42,661 bases of DNA from Tolypothrix sp. PCC 7712 (GTDB lineage: Bacteria > Cyanobacteriota > Cyanobacteriia > Cyanobacteriales > Nostocaceae). The stretch is taken from NCBI RefSeq assembly GCF_025860405.1, contig NZ_CP063792.1, positions 1-42,661 of the forward strand. The letters run 5' to 3'. Positions 1 through 9,094 of the stretch are shown here, piece by piece (the stretch's first letter is position 1; every line of letters starts with the position of its first letter). Position numbers and translations under genes: made by a program. Under the pieces are notes generated by a model. It saw only the letters and a list, made by a program, of their open reading frames with translations. It ran no database searches and had not been told where the DNA came from.

Positions 1-3000
1 AAAAACCTATCATAGCGAAAACCCCTACCAAAAGAGATCAAGTCAAAATTCTGGCGATTTTGGGCAACAGTACTGGTATTGATATCGAAACAGACCGAAA
101 GTTGCTCAACAGTTTACCTGATGCCGATGTCACTTTTCTAGTACAGCCCCAACGTCACGAAATCAACGATTCCTTATGGGAAAGACCTTGGGATATCCTG
201 TTTTTTGCAGGTCATAGTCAAACTGTGGGAGATAGTGGTCGAATATACATTAATGAGAATAAGGAAAGCTTAACTACTGATGACCTCAAATATGGCTTGA
301 AAAAAGCGAAGAGCAACGGGTTAGCTGTGGCGATATTTAATTCCTGTGATGGGTTGGGATTAGGGTCCCAGTTAGAAGCGCTACAGATTCCCCAAATTAT
401 TGTGATGCGAGAACAAGTGCCAGATGAAGTGGCACAGGTATTTTTAAAGCAATTTTTGGTGGCTTATGCGAATGATGGCAAACCCTTATATCAAGCAGTA
501 AAAGAAGCAAGATTAAAACTGCATGGACTGGAGGATAAATATCCCTGTGCCTCTTTGTTACCAGTAATTTGTCAAAATGCAGATACAGTCCCACCAAGTT
601 GGTTAGATTTAGGTCGCCGTCCCACCGAAATTAGTCCCTATCGTGGTTTGTTTGCGTTTCGGGAGGAAGATGCACAATTCTTTTTTGGACGGGAATCTTT
701 CACCCAGATGTTGATAGATGCGGTGCAAAATCAACCCTTGGTTGCGGTGATTGGTTCTAGTGGTAGTGGTAAATCTAGTGTGGTGTTTGCTGGTTTGGTG
801 AAGTGTCTGCGAGATGCTGGTAACTGTCATATTGTTGACTTTCGTCCCGGTTCCAGACCTTTGTTTAATCTGGCAACTGCCCTTGTTGACCAAAAAGAAA
901 CCAATTTTAATCGAGATTATCATCAAAAAGGGTCTCAAATATTGCCACCTGTACTTAGCCGCACAGAACGCTTGCGGGAGATTAGAAATCTTGCCAGCGA
1001 CCTGGGGCAGTGTGAAAATGGGTTGCGGGATGTGGTGGATGATATCCTCTCTGTTGACCCCAACCAGCGTTTATTGCTAGTTGCCGACCAATTTGAAGAA
1101 CTTTATACCCTTTGCAGAGATGCACAAGAGCGCAAAGCTTTTTTAGATAGATTATTAGAAGCAATCTCTTCCTGTCGTAATTTTACTTTTGTCATCACTC
1201 TCAGGGCAGACTTTTTAGGACAAGCATTGTCTTATCGTCCCTTTGCTGATGCCTTGCAGTATGCAGACTTAAAACTGGGTCCAATGACGGATGAGGAGAT
1301 GCAAGCAGCAGTAGAAAAACCTGCGGCGTTGCTGGGGGTGACAATTGAGGAGGGGCTTGTTGAACGCATTCTTTCTACGGTGAGTACAGAACCAGGGGAT
1401 TTACCTTTATTGGAGTTTGCCTTGACTCAACTGTGGGCAAAACAACTTGATGCCCAGTTGACCCATGCTGCTTATGATGAAATTGGCGGAGTAGAAGCAG
1501 CATTGGCTCGTTATGCGGATGAAGCATATAACAAGTTGAATTTTGAGGAAAAAGAAAGGGCGCAGCGAATTTTTATTCAACTGGTACATCCAGGGGAAGG
1601 GACGGAAGATACCCGCCGTGTAGCTACCCGTGCTGAGGTGGGTGAGGAAAATTGGGATTTGGTAACTCGCTTGGCTAATGCTCGTTTGGTGGTGACGGGA
1701 CGGGATGAGAAAACAGGTTTAGATACGGTAGAGGTTGTCCACGAAGCTTTAATCCGCAGTTGGGGACAATTAAATCTGTGGATGCAGCAAGATAGGGACT
1801 TTCGCCACTGGCAAGAACAGTTGCGCGTAGCAATGCGTACTTGGGAGAGCAGTGGAAATGATGAAGGGGCGCTTTTACGAGGTAAGCCACTGGCAGATGC
1901 GGAATATTGGGAAAGACAACGTTTTTTAGAATTGAGTCCAGTAGAGAGGAGTTTTATTGCGTTGAGTGTGGAACTGAGGGAGCGAGAGAGCAAAACGCAA
2001 AAGCGCAGACAACAATTTACTATCTTAGGACTCTCTGGCGGCTTGGTTGTAGCCTTGAGTTTGACTGCGGTGGCTTGGTGGCAATCACAAAACTCGACAA
2101 AGAACGAAATTATATCACTCACGAACTCCTCAGAAGCACTTCTGGCTTTAGGACAAGAATTTGATGCTTTGAAAACTATTCTCAAGGCAGCGAAAAAAGT
2201 CACACAAATTCAGGGGGAAAATATAGAGCTAAAAATTCCCATTACAGTTGTATTGGGGCAAGCCATAAATGAAGTCAAACAGTTTAATCGCTTGGAAGGG
2301 CATCATAGTTATATAAGAAGTGTTATATTTAGCCCCGACGGTGAAACTATTGCCACTGGAAGTGACGATCAGACAGTTAAATTGTGGAACCGGAAAGGTC
2401 AGTTGCTCAAAAGTTTCGACGCACATGCGAGGCTGATTAATAGCATTAGTTTCAGCCCTGACGGTCAAATTGTTACTAATAGTAATGACGATACAGCCAA
2501 ACTATGGAGTCGCGAAGGCAAATTGATCGCAACTCTTGTAGGACATAAAGATAATGTCAATAGCGCTACATTTAGCCCCGATGGTAAAATCCTGGCTACA
2601 GCTAGTAGTGACAAGACAGTTAAACTATGGAACAGGAAAGGTAAGCTTCTCAAAACCTTCACTGGACATAGCGAGCCAGTTAATAGTGTCAGCTTCAGCC
2701 CCGATGGTAAAATCCTGGCTACAGCTAGTAATGACAAGACAGTTAAACTATGGAACAGGGAAGGTAAGCTGCTCAAAACCTTCACTGGACATAATGAGCA
2801 GGTTAATAGTGTCAGCTTCAGCCCCGATGGTAAAATCCTGGCTACAGCTAGTAATGATAAGACAGTTAAACTATGGAACAGGGAAGGTCAACTGCTCAAA
2901 ACCTTCACTGGACATAATGAGCCGGTTAACAGTGTCAGCTTCAGCCCCGATGGTAAAAACCTTGCTACAGCTAGTAATGACAAGACAGTTAAACTATGGA

Positions 3001-4904
3001 ACAGGGAAGGTCAACTGCTCAAAACCTTCACTGGACATAGCGATGTAGTCCATAGGGCTACATTTAGTCCTGACGGCAAAACCCTTGCTAGTGCCAGTAA
3101 TGACAACACTGTAATCCTGTGGAAATTGGATAACAAGCTGTTTACCACCCTCACCCAAAATAACGAGCAGTTTAATAGGGTTGCATTTAGCCCTGATGGT
3201 AAAATCTTGGCGACAACTGGTAATGATCAGACAGCTAAACTGTGGAGCCGGGAGGGCAAACTTTTAAAAATCTTAACTGGACATAGCGATCGCGTCAATA
3301 GCGTTACATTTAGCCCTGATGGTAAAATCCTGGCGACAACTGGTAATGATCAGACAGCTAAACTGTGGAGCCAGGAGGGCAAACTTTTAAAAATCTTAAC
3401 TGGACATAGCGATCGCGTCAATAGCGTTACATTTAGCCCTGATGGTAAAATCCTGGCGACAGCTAGTGATGATAAGACAGTTAAATTGTGGAACCTGCAG
3501 GGTCAACTCGTAAAAACCCTCACTGGGCATAAAAATAGTGTCAATAGTGTTACATTCAGCCGCGACGACGGTCAAACTTTCGCCACTGCCAGTGATGATA
3601 ATATAGTTAAATTGTGGAATCGGGAAGGTCAGTTGCTACAAACCTTCACCGCCAAACATAACAATAGTGTCAATAGCGCTACATTCAGTCCCGATGGTCA
3701 AATCCTCGCCACTACTAGTAATGATACTACAGTTAAACTATGGAACCGGGAAGGTCAGTTGCTACAAACCCTTACCGGACATAGCAGTTTGGTCAACAGC
3801 GCTACATTTAGCTTCGACAGTCAAACCCTCGCTACAACTAGTGATGACAAAACGGTCAAACTATGGAACCGGGAGGGCAAACTTCTCAAAACCCTGATTG
3901 GACATAGCAATCATACCCGAAGTGTCAGTTTTAGCCCCGATGGTAAAATCTTGGCTACAGCTAGTGAAGATAAGACGGTCAAACTATGGAACCGGGAAGG
4001 TCAGTTGCTACAAACCCTTACCGGACATAGCGATGTAGTCAATGGTGCTACATTTAGTCCCGATGGTAAAACCCTCGCCACAGCAGGTAATGACAAAACG
4101 GTAATTTTATGGAATTTCGATTTTGATGATTTACAAATGCGTGGGTGTACCTGGCTTGCGGATTATCTCATCACCCACCCTGACGCACTCAATGAATTAG
4201 AACAATGTGAAACTCCCGCTATCAAAGCGTCTTCGGCACCTGTAATGGTAACTCAGGGAGAACAACTAATTATAAAAGGTGATATTGAAGATGGAATTAC
4301 TAAGTTTCGCACTGCGCTGAATTGGAATCCTAAGTTGAAATTTAATCTCACAGCCAAGGTAAAGGCTTTAACCTTAGTTAAAGAAGGAGAAGATGCAGGA
4401 CGACAGTGTAATTTAGAAGTTGCGAGTGCTAAGTTTCAATCCGCGTTAGAACTAGATTCAAATCTGGGCTTTGAGCCACAGACAAAAGCTCGTCAGTTTG
4501 TATCTTTAAGTTTAATTAGAAAAGGGGAAAAATGTGCCGAAACTGGTAAAGTTTTGGCAGCGATCGCAGCTTACGCACAAGCCCAAAAATTCGATCCCTC
4601 ATTAGAAATTTCTCCAAGTTCTTGGAGTTTCCTCTGTTGGTTTGGTAGTAAATATAAACATGCTGCTGATGTAATATATGCCTGTGAAAAAGCAGTAGCT
4701 CTTGTTCCCAATGATGGAGAAATTTTAGATAGTCGCGGTATTGCTAGAGCGTTAACAGGCAATACCAAAGGAGCGATAGAGGATTTTCAAGCTTTCATCG
4801 CTTGGACTTCTAATCCGAAAGATAAATCAAAACGGCAACATTGGGTTAATACCCTACGTACTGGTAGAAATCCATTCACTGATAAAGAAATTCAAAGTTT
4901 ATGA
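1..4904 (+). CDS. CHAT protease-nSTAND NTPase-TM-WD40 protein, 3' part (5' part at 42190-42661)
   Basis: The frame is open from the left edge and continues the frame that leaves the right edge, so the joined protein has 1,791 residues (numbers below refer to it). Domains in order: CHAT caspase-like protease with the dyad His229 (FFAGHS) and Cys273 (FNSCDG); nSTAND1-type P-loop NTPase with Walker A GSSGSGKSS at 409-417 and Walker-B-like LLLVADQFEEL; one membrane helix at about 830-850; fifteen WD40 repeats of ~41 residues (about 925-1535); a helical, TPR-like C-terminus. In the known family the propeller senses a ligand, the NTPase acts as a switch and the CHAT domain cleaves a target protein; this fits programmed cell death or conflict, but the target here is unknown. 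It follows the sigma-like (40096) and DUF1822 (40756) genes. The first start codon inside this part is a TTG at 60, which is clearly internal. Confidence in the domains is high; the biological role is inferred. Confidence 0.95.
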   Translation, partial: KPIIAKTPTKRDQVKILAILGNSTGIDIETDRKLLNSLPDADVTFLVQPQRHEINDSLWERPWDILFFAGHSQTVGDSGRIYINENKESLTTDDLKYGLKKAKSNGLAVAIFNSCDGLGLGSQLEALQIPQIIVMREQVPDEVAQVFLKQFLVAYANDGKPLYQAVKEARLKLHGLEDKYPCASLLPVICQNADTVPPSWLDLGRRPTEISPYRGLFAFREEDAQFFFGRESFTQMLIDAVQNQPLVAVIGSSGSGKSSVVFAGLVKCLRDAGNCHIVDFRPGSRPLFNLATALVDQKETNFNRDYHQKGSQILPPVLSRTERLREIRNLASDLGQCENGLRDVVDDILSVDPNQRLLLVADQFEELYTLCRDAQERKAFLDRLLEAISSCRNFTFVITLRADFLGQALSYRPFADALQYADLKLGPMTDEEMQAAVEKPAALLGVTIEEGLVERILSTVSTEPGDLPLLEFALTQLWAKQLDAQLTHAAYDEIGGVEAALARYADEAYNKLNFEEKERAQRIFIQLVHPGEGTEDTRRVATRAEVGEENWDLVTRLANARLVVTGRDEKTGLDTVEVVHEALIRSWGQLNLWMQQDRDFRHWQEQLRVAMRTWESSGNDEGALLRGKPLADAEYWERQRFLELSPVERSFIALSVELRERESKTQKRRQQFTILGLSGGLVVALSLTAVAWWQSQNSTKNEIISLTNSSEALLALGQEFDALKTILKAAKKVTQIQGENIELKIPITVVLGQAINEVKQFNRLEGHHSYIRSVIFSPDGETIATGSDDQTVKLWNRKGQLLKSFDAHARLINSISFSPDGQIVTNSNDDTAKLWSREGKLIATLVGHKDNVNSATFSPDGKILATASSDKTVKLWNRKGKLLKTFTGHSEPVNSVSFSPDGKILATASNDKTVKLWNREGKLLKTFTGHNEQVNSVSFSPDGKILATASNDKTVKLWNREGQLLKTFTGHNEPVNSVSFSPDGKNLATASNDKTVKLWNREGQLLKTFTGHSDVVHRATFSPDGKTLASASNDNTVILWKLDNKLFTTLTQNNEQFNRVAFSPDGKILATTGNDQTAKLWSREGKLLKILTGHSDRVNSVTFSPDGKILATTGNDQTAKLWSQEGKLLKILTGHSDRVNSVTFSPDGKILATASDDKTVKLWNLQGQLVKTLTGHKNSVNSVTFSRDDGQTFATASDDNIVKLWNREGQLLQTFTAKHNNSVNSATFSPDGQILATTSNDTTVKLWNREGQLLQTLTGHSSLVNSATFSFDSQTLATTSDDKTVKLWNREGKLLKTLIGHSNHTRSVSFSPDGKILATASEDKTVKLWNREGQLLQTLTGHSDVVNGATFSPDGKTLATAGNDKTVILWNFDFDDLQMRGCTWLADYLITHPDALNELEQCETPAIKASSAPVMVTQGEQLIIKGDIEDGITKFRTALNWNPKLKFNLTAKVKALTLVKEGEDAGRQCNLEVASAKFQSALELDSNLGFEPQTKARQFVSLSLIRKGEKCAETGKVLAAIAAYAQAQKFDPSLEISPSSWSFLCWFGSKYKHAADVIYACEKAVALVPNDGEILDSRGIARALTGNTKGAIEDFQAFIAWTSNPKDKSKRQHWVNTLRTGRNPFTDKEIQSL
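2300..4120 (+). repeat. Tandem 123-bp WD40-coding repeats
   Basis: Fifteen consecutive 41-codon repeats encode blades of the pattern H-x4-VNSVxFSPDGKILATAS-x-D-KTVKLWN. Blades 4-7 (about 2640-3040) and 8-10 (about 3190-3460, for example aaaatcYtggcgac at 3201, 3324 and 3447) are nearly identical at DNA level, including synonymous sites. That indicates recent duplication or gene conversion. Confidence 0.9.
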
Positions 4905-4992
4905 AAAAGTAACTGAGAACTAAAGCTTTGTACGGCAAGCTCTTAGCTAACTTGCTTTTTCAAAAATAAAATAAGAATCCTATAGTAGTGAA

Positions 4993-5961
4993 ATGATAAA
5001 CAATCAAAACCAAACAATAGCTGAAACTGAAAGACTTTCCTCAACGCTTACATCTAGTAGTTTGAGGTATAACGAAAGTAGTTATTTATGCACGCATAAT
5101 TCTTTCGCCAATTCTCAAGATGCTGGTTGGCTTTTCCCAAACCAATCTAGGTCGATTGCTAATCAGCTTAGAGAAGGTGTTAGAGCATTAATGCTTGATA
5201 CGTATTACAAAGAACCTGGTTCTGGAGATATTTTTAATGTGATTCCAGAGAATGGAGTATACTTATTGCATGGAGTTAACGAGCATGGTTGGATACCCAG
5301 ATTTACTTATGCTCTACCTTTACAAAGACTGTATCAAGCATTAAATGATGTAGTAAATTTTCTCAAAGAAAATCCTACGGAAATAGTAACAGTTTTCTTG
5401 GAAGATTACACCAATACAAACGAACTTAAAGATGAACTTGAAAAAGTTAAAGACATTAAAGAGTTAATATACGACCCAGATAACGATGAAAAGTGGCAAG
5501 TAAAAGAAAAGAAAGTATGGCCTTTATTGTCAGATATGATTCAGCGCAATAAACGCTTAGTAATTTTCAGTAGTAAAGACCACAAGAACGAAGTAGAAAA
5601 AATTGGGGTAGCCTACAATTATTATTACACCAAAGAAAATTACTGGAGTATTGGTAACTTAGGTAACGATTGGGATTGTCCATCTCGATGGGACAACGGT
5701 GAGTATATAGATGCCGATTACCCGAAATTGTTCGTCTTTAATCATTACAGGAACTTTCCGATTGTTATCATTGCCGCCATTGATAACACTTATGAAAAAA
5801 TCATGGACAGAATAAACAACCGATGCTACAAGACAGCAAAGCAACTCCCTAATTTTGTCTCTGTTGACTTTTATGAAGTCCCGTTAGAAACAGAAGACAA
5901 AGCGCACAAGGTTGTCGCTGAGTTAAATAGAAGGTGGCATGTTTCACGTAGTGAAGCATAA
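4993..5961 (+). CDS. PI-PLC X-domain-like phosphodiesterase
   Basis: The 322-residue protein carries the hallmarks of the phosphatidylinositol-specific phospholipase C / PLC-XD superfamily. There is a first catalytic-type His35 in CTHNSF, then QLREGVRALMLDTYY, a second His93 in YLLHGVNEHG, and LKENPTEIVTVFLEDY. Such TIM-barrel enzymes cleave phosphodiesters of inositol lipids or related head groups; the substrate here is unknown. No signal peptide or membrane segment is visible, so the protein is either cytosolic or exported by a route that needs no Sec signal. It begins 88 bp after the CHAT-WD40 stop, with no strong ribosome site, and is closed by a hairpin terminator at 5992. It could be the last gene of the CHAT operon or the first of the hydrolase cluster. 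The fold assignment is firm; the substrate is open. Confidence 0.8.
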   Translation: MINNQNQTIAETERLSSTLTSSSLRYNESSYLCTHNSFANSQDAGWLFPNQSRSIANQLREGVRALMLDTYYKEPGSGDIFNVIPENGVYLLHGVNEHGWIPRFTYALPLQRLYQALNDVVNFLKENPTEIVTVFLEDYTNTNELKDELEKVKDIKELIYDPDNDEKWQVKEKKVWPLLSDMIQRNKRLVIFSSKDHKNEVEKIGVAYNYYYTKENYWSIGNLGNDWDCPSRWDNGEYIDADYPKLFVFNHYRNFPIVIIAAIDNTYEKIMDRINNRCYKTAKQLPNFVSVDFYEVPLETEDKAHKVVAELNRRWHVSRSEA

Positions 5962-5991
5962 CATAATTTTTTATGCATTGAGATGCTCCAC

Positions 5992-6019
5992 AAAAGTACC
6001 TTTAAGGGTACTTTTTTTT
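5992..6019 (+). terminator. Rho-independent terminator
   Basis: A 9-bp stem AAAAGTACC/GGTACTTTT with loop TTTAAG runs into a T-tract, 30 bp after the lipase stop. A diverged half-copy (AAAAGTACCC) lies about 40 bp further on. Confidence 0.85.
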
Positions 6020-6233
6020 ATGCGATTCTGTCGTGATAAAAGTACCCATCAGGGTAATAGTATTTCATTTTAATATGTGCTGAAGATAAGACCCCAACAG
6101 ACTTTTACTTCTTTATAAAGTTTTGTTACAACTCTGCTGTATTTCAGATAAAGAGGTTTTTTCTTAACCGAGTAATGTGTAGAGCAACCTCAAATTTCTC
6201 TCATATCAAACTTGTAATGTCAGGAAATTCAGC

Positions 6234-6482
6234 ATGAATACACACACATTAAATTTACTTTTACCGATACGAAAAAAGCTGGATACTATCGAAATTCATA
6301 ATTCCAAATTAGCGCGATTCTTGTGCAAAGTAATTCCAGCTTCTTGTCCATTTGCAAGTGACATCAAACTGTTTGGGAACTTAATTATTCATATACCACC
6401 TCTGTGTAAGCTCAATCCTCTGTATGAGCAGTTAATTGGTTTACGCTTTCGTGCTATTTGCTACCTTAATCAGCTAGACTAG
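6234..6482 (+). CDS. Mo-dependent nitrogenase C-terminal-like small protein, truncated
   Basis: The 82 residues match the cyanobacterial 'Mo-dependent nitrogenase C-terminus' family as I recall it: LARFLCKVIPASCPFASDIK, then HIPPLCKLNPLYEQLIGLRF and RAICYL. Related proteins usually continue past CYL with an acidic, Cys-ending tail; here the frame ends at NQLD, so the C-terminus looks cut or replaced. The family is common in diazotrophic cyanobacteria as free-standing proteins, and its function is unknown. The gene lies alone between the lipase terminator and the AraC regulator, with its own AT-rich leader. No Shine-Dalgarno match is obvious (aaattcagcATG). It may be a relic that is still open. 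Confidence 0.75.
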   Translation: MNTHTLNLLLPIRKKLDTIEIHNSKLARFLCKVIPASCPFASDIKLFGNLIIHIPPLCKLNPLYEQLIGLRFRAICYLNQLD

Positions 6483-6649
6483 AACACTTAAAGATAAGCT
6501 GAATCGGTTACATAGTATCAGTAATTAAACATACTAAAACAAAAAAAGTAGCAAAGTTGAATTAGGCGTAGCCAGCCAATTAAGAAAAATGACTGCAAAT
6601 ATCTACACCGTATCCAAGGAATCCAAAAAAATAAATATTAGGAGAAAAG

Positions 6650-7171
6650 ATGACTAATATTTTAGTAAATCATGAAAATCCTGAAACCAAAAACCTCTTA
6701 ATGAAATGCTTAGAAACAGCAGGATTTGAGGTGATTGTCACAGAAAAAGGCTTTGTTAGTGTTCAGTTACCACAGGAGAAATTCTCTACTACCACCGAAG
6801 CTAAAAAATCAAATACTCAGAAGTCCATATTTCCATCGACTCCCCGACTGCGTGAGGTCTTTGAATTTATTGAATTTAATTATCATCAAAATATTAGCCT
6901 AAAAGAAGTAGCTCTAGCTGTTGGTTATTCCTCAGCTTACTTAACCGATTTAGTGCGAAAACTTACCGGGAAAACAGTAAATAACTGGATTATCGAGCGC
7001 CGGATAGCCGAAGCAAGCACCTTGCTTTTAGAAACTAATTACTCCGTTGAAGAAATTGCTTTAAAAGTAGGTTATCAAAATATCAATCATTTTTATTGTC
7101 AGTTTCGCAATTACTATAAAAATACTCCGCGTGCTTGGAGAGAGACACAGCGTTCTCATACATTGTTATAA
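6650..7171 (+). CDS. AraC-family regulator with a vestigial receiver domain
   Basis: Residues about 70-170 form a double HTH of AraC type (ISLKEVALAVGYSSAYLTDL, then SVEEIALKVGYQNINHFY ending NTPRAWRE). This is the form common in cyanobacterial REC-AraC response regulators. The first ~40 residues (TNILVNHENPETKNLLMKCL..GFEVIVTEKGFVSVQ) look like the start of a receiver domain, but the acidic pocket is altered (NHEN in place of EDE). The rest of the receiver, including the phosphorylated Asp, is missing, so phosphorelay control is unlikely. The start is set by TTAGGAG seven bases upstream of the ATG. It stands directly before the first of three conserved 75-bp elements (7401) and is the obvious candidate regulator of the hydrolase units; that link is inference. 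Confidence 0.88.
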   Translation: MTNILVNHENPETKNLLMKCLETAGFEVIVTEKGFVSVQLPQEKFSTTTEAKKSNTQKSIFPSTPRLREVFEFIEFNYHQNISLKEVALAVGYSSAYLTDLVRKLTGKTVNNWIIERRIAEASTLLLETNYSVEEIALKVGYQNINHFYCQFRNYYKNTPRAWRETQRSHTLL

Positions 7172-7400
7172 CGGCACAAAAAATATTACCTACCTATTAA
7201 CTGCTAATTAATCAACTAATATATTATCTCAATGCAATACTAGATTATGTTATTTACTAATCTAGTATTTTTTTATTTAAATATTTATGGAAGTCATCAA
7301 CTCTCAAAATTAGGGTGCGCTTAGAAAATATTAAATATTTGATATACTTTTTGAGGAGAATCTAAAAATACTGAATGCTTAATTATAATCTTATCGAAAA

Positions 7401-7475
7401 ATAGTTAATTATCAATCAAATTTGCTCAAGATAATATATGTGTATGGAAAGCAAAGGAGAGCTAACAAACAAGCT
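7401..7475 (+). promoter_or_regulatory. Conserved 75-bp element, copy A
   Basis: Shares with copies B (12745) and C (14575) an ATAGTTAATTATYAATC block at the start, an AT-rich -10-like core (here GATAATATATG) about 30 bp in, and an ARCAAACAAGCT block at the end, at nearly constant spacing (75, 75 and 74 bp). It lies 115 bp before the first tagged gene. It is probably a promoter plus the start of a 5' leader. Confidence 0.7.
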
Positions 7476-7590
7476 TAAAAGCTCTTAAAAATCTGGAAAT
7501 TAAAATATTACTTCTATGATTTTTAACTAAAAACTTTCCTTCAACAAAACCTTCTAAACAACACAAATCAAATTCTGAAAGGATAAACTC

Positions 7591-8115
7591 ATGGCAACTT
7601 ATACAGCAAAAACAAATGGTGCAGCTGAAACACTTGAATCATTTTCTGAAGCCGATATCGAGACTTTGGAATACGAATCGGCGGAAGCAGGGATTGAATC
7701 TCAGTTAGAGGAAAACTTAGAAAGTGTATCTTTTGAGAGTGTAGCTGAAGATGTAGAAGCTTACATGGAAGGAGACTTAGAACGTCGTCCTCCAAGCCGT
7801 TCTGTGATTAAACGGTTGACGAAAATTTTTACCGCTTTAGTCAAAAATACCGTCAAAAAAATCACCAGCAACCCTAAAACTCGTGCCAAACTGCAAGCAG
7901 CTTGTCGCAAAGGTCCTGATGCTGTTACCACACTGTTGACTCCAATCATTACTAAGACACTGCCAACCTATTTCAGATGGATGTCTGCTATCTTCGTTCC
8001 TCCAATTGTGGCTCGCCTTTTCCCTGCTATTTGCAAAGATGCTGGGTTGAAATCAGATGAAGTATCTGCTGCAACTGAGGGTATATTTGGTGATATTTTT
8101 CGGTGGTTCTTTTAG
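7591..8115 (+). CDS. Tagged helical protein, paralog 1
   Basis: A 174-residue protein of unknown family. Residues 15-66 are the acidic tag shared with the genes at 8402 and 11315 (LESFSEADIE through VAEDVEAYMEGDLERR). The body (about 67-174) starts strongly basic (VIKRLTKIFTALVKNTVKK) and then has a hydrophobic helical stretch (LPTYFRWMSAIFVPPIVARL) that could insert into or lie on membranes. The start is supported by AAAGGAT upstream. The body is highly similar to the next gene's, so the two arose by duplication. Acidic leader then basic/amphipathic body resembles a targeting or inhibitory segment ahead of a membrane-active domain, but no catalytic motif is seen. First gene of the unit driven by element A. 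Confidence 0.85.
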   Translation: MATYTAKTNGAAETLESFSEADIETLEYESAEAGIESQLEENLESVSFESVAEDVEAYMEGDLERRPPSRSVIKRLTKIFTALVKNTVKKITSNPKTRAKLQAACRKGPDAVTTLLTPIITKTLPTYFRWMSAIFVPPIVARLFPAICKDAGLKSDEVSAATEGIFGDIFRWFF

Positions 8116-8199
8116 TCTGCGTGACTAAGTGATGTTAATCAGTCTTACTAATCACAATTTTAGTTAGGACAACTACGTTCACACTTACTCAACCTTAAT

Positions 8200-8219
8200 C
8201 CTCCCCATTTAAGGGGAGG
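8200..8219 (+). terminator. GC-rich hairpin between the paralogs
   Basis: CCTCCCC-atttaa-GGGGAGG, followed by AAAGACC and only later by T-runs. It could attenuate read-through from the first to the second paralog or stabilise an mRNA end. It is not a textbook terminator. Confidence 0.4.
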
Positions 8220-8401
8220 AAAGACCAATCTTCTTTTTTCTAGATAGGTTTTACCTAAACAATAATCCACGTTAATTGCTGATAATTGCACTCATTCACA
8301 TATACAAATGAATGTAATAGATGTGGCTATCTCGAATATTTTCATTGTGTAAAACCTAAATTAAACTTGCAAAAATACTCATCTTTTCACAGGAGAAAAT
8401 T

Positions 8402-8965
8402 ATGGCGACATTAACATCTGCTAATTCACTCGAACAGCTAGAATTGTTTTCTGAGGCAGATATAGAAAGGATAGAAGTTGAGTCATTAGAAGCAGGGATT
8501 GAATCTCAGCTAGAAGAAACTCTCGAAAGTGTATCTACTGAAAGTGTAGCTGAAGATGTGGAAGCTTACATGGAGGGAGATATTGAACGCCGCAATCCTA
8601 ACAGTTATGTAATTCGACAACTAACAAAAGTATTCACTGCCTTAATCAAAAATGCGGTGAAAAACATCACTAGCAATCCAAAAACTCGTGCCAAGCTGCA
8701 AGCGGCTTGTCTCAAAAGCCCTGATGCTGTCACCCAACTGTTGGCTCCAATCATTGCTAAGACATTGCCAACCTATTTTAGATGGATGTCTACTATCTTC
8801 GTTCCGCCAATTGTGGCTCGTCTTTTTCCTGCTATTTGCAAACAAGCTGGCTTGAAACCAGAAGAAATTCCAGCCACAGCAGAATTTTGGAATTTTCTTA
8901 TCCCTGTTGTTACTACTGTATTACCTTCGGGATTTGACTTTTTTCGTAACCGAAGAAGAAGATAA
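8402..8965 (+). CDS. Tagged helical protein, paralog 2
   Basis: 187 residues, clearly paralogous to the gene at 7591 in both parts. The tag (residues 13-64, LELFSEADIE through VAEDVEAYMEGDIERR) and the basic/hydrophobic body (KNAVKNITSNPKTRAKLQAA, LPTYFRWMSTIFVPPIVARL) are both conserved. The last ~25 residues differ: a second hydrophobic run (FWNFLIPVVTTVLPSGFDFF) and a very basic end (RNRRRR), where paralog 1 ends in FGDIFRWFF. The start is fixed by ACAGGAG. Divergence limited to the C-terminal tip while the tag stays constant suggests selection on the tag. Function unknown; a membrane-active peptide or toxin is a guess. Confidence 0.85.
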   Translation: MATLTSANSLEQLELFSEADIERIEVESLEAGIESQLEETLESVSTESVAEDVEAYMEGDIERRNPNSYVIRQLTKVFTALIKNAVKNITSNPKTRAKLQAACLKSPDAVTQLLAPIIAKTLPTYFRWMSTIFVPPIVARLFPAICKQAGLKPEEIPATAEFWNFLIPVVTTVLPSGFDFFRNRRRR

Positions 8966-9094
8966 GCAATCTGTCTAACTGATATTTCGCAACATTCTCA
9001 ATAACTATACGTTTGGCACTAAATAAAAGGTAAAAATCAATTTTTTAGCCTCTATGTAAGCAGTGCCTACCCTCTTATTTTCAAGGAGTAAATC

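Noticed and set aside
2554..3048. Long second-frame open reading frame across the WD40 region
   Set aside because: Shadow created by the 123-bp repeats of the real WD40 frame.
8116..8401. A fourth copy of the 75-bp element before the second paralog
   Set aside because: AT-rich sequence only; the ordered blocks are absent.
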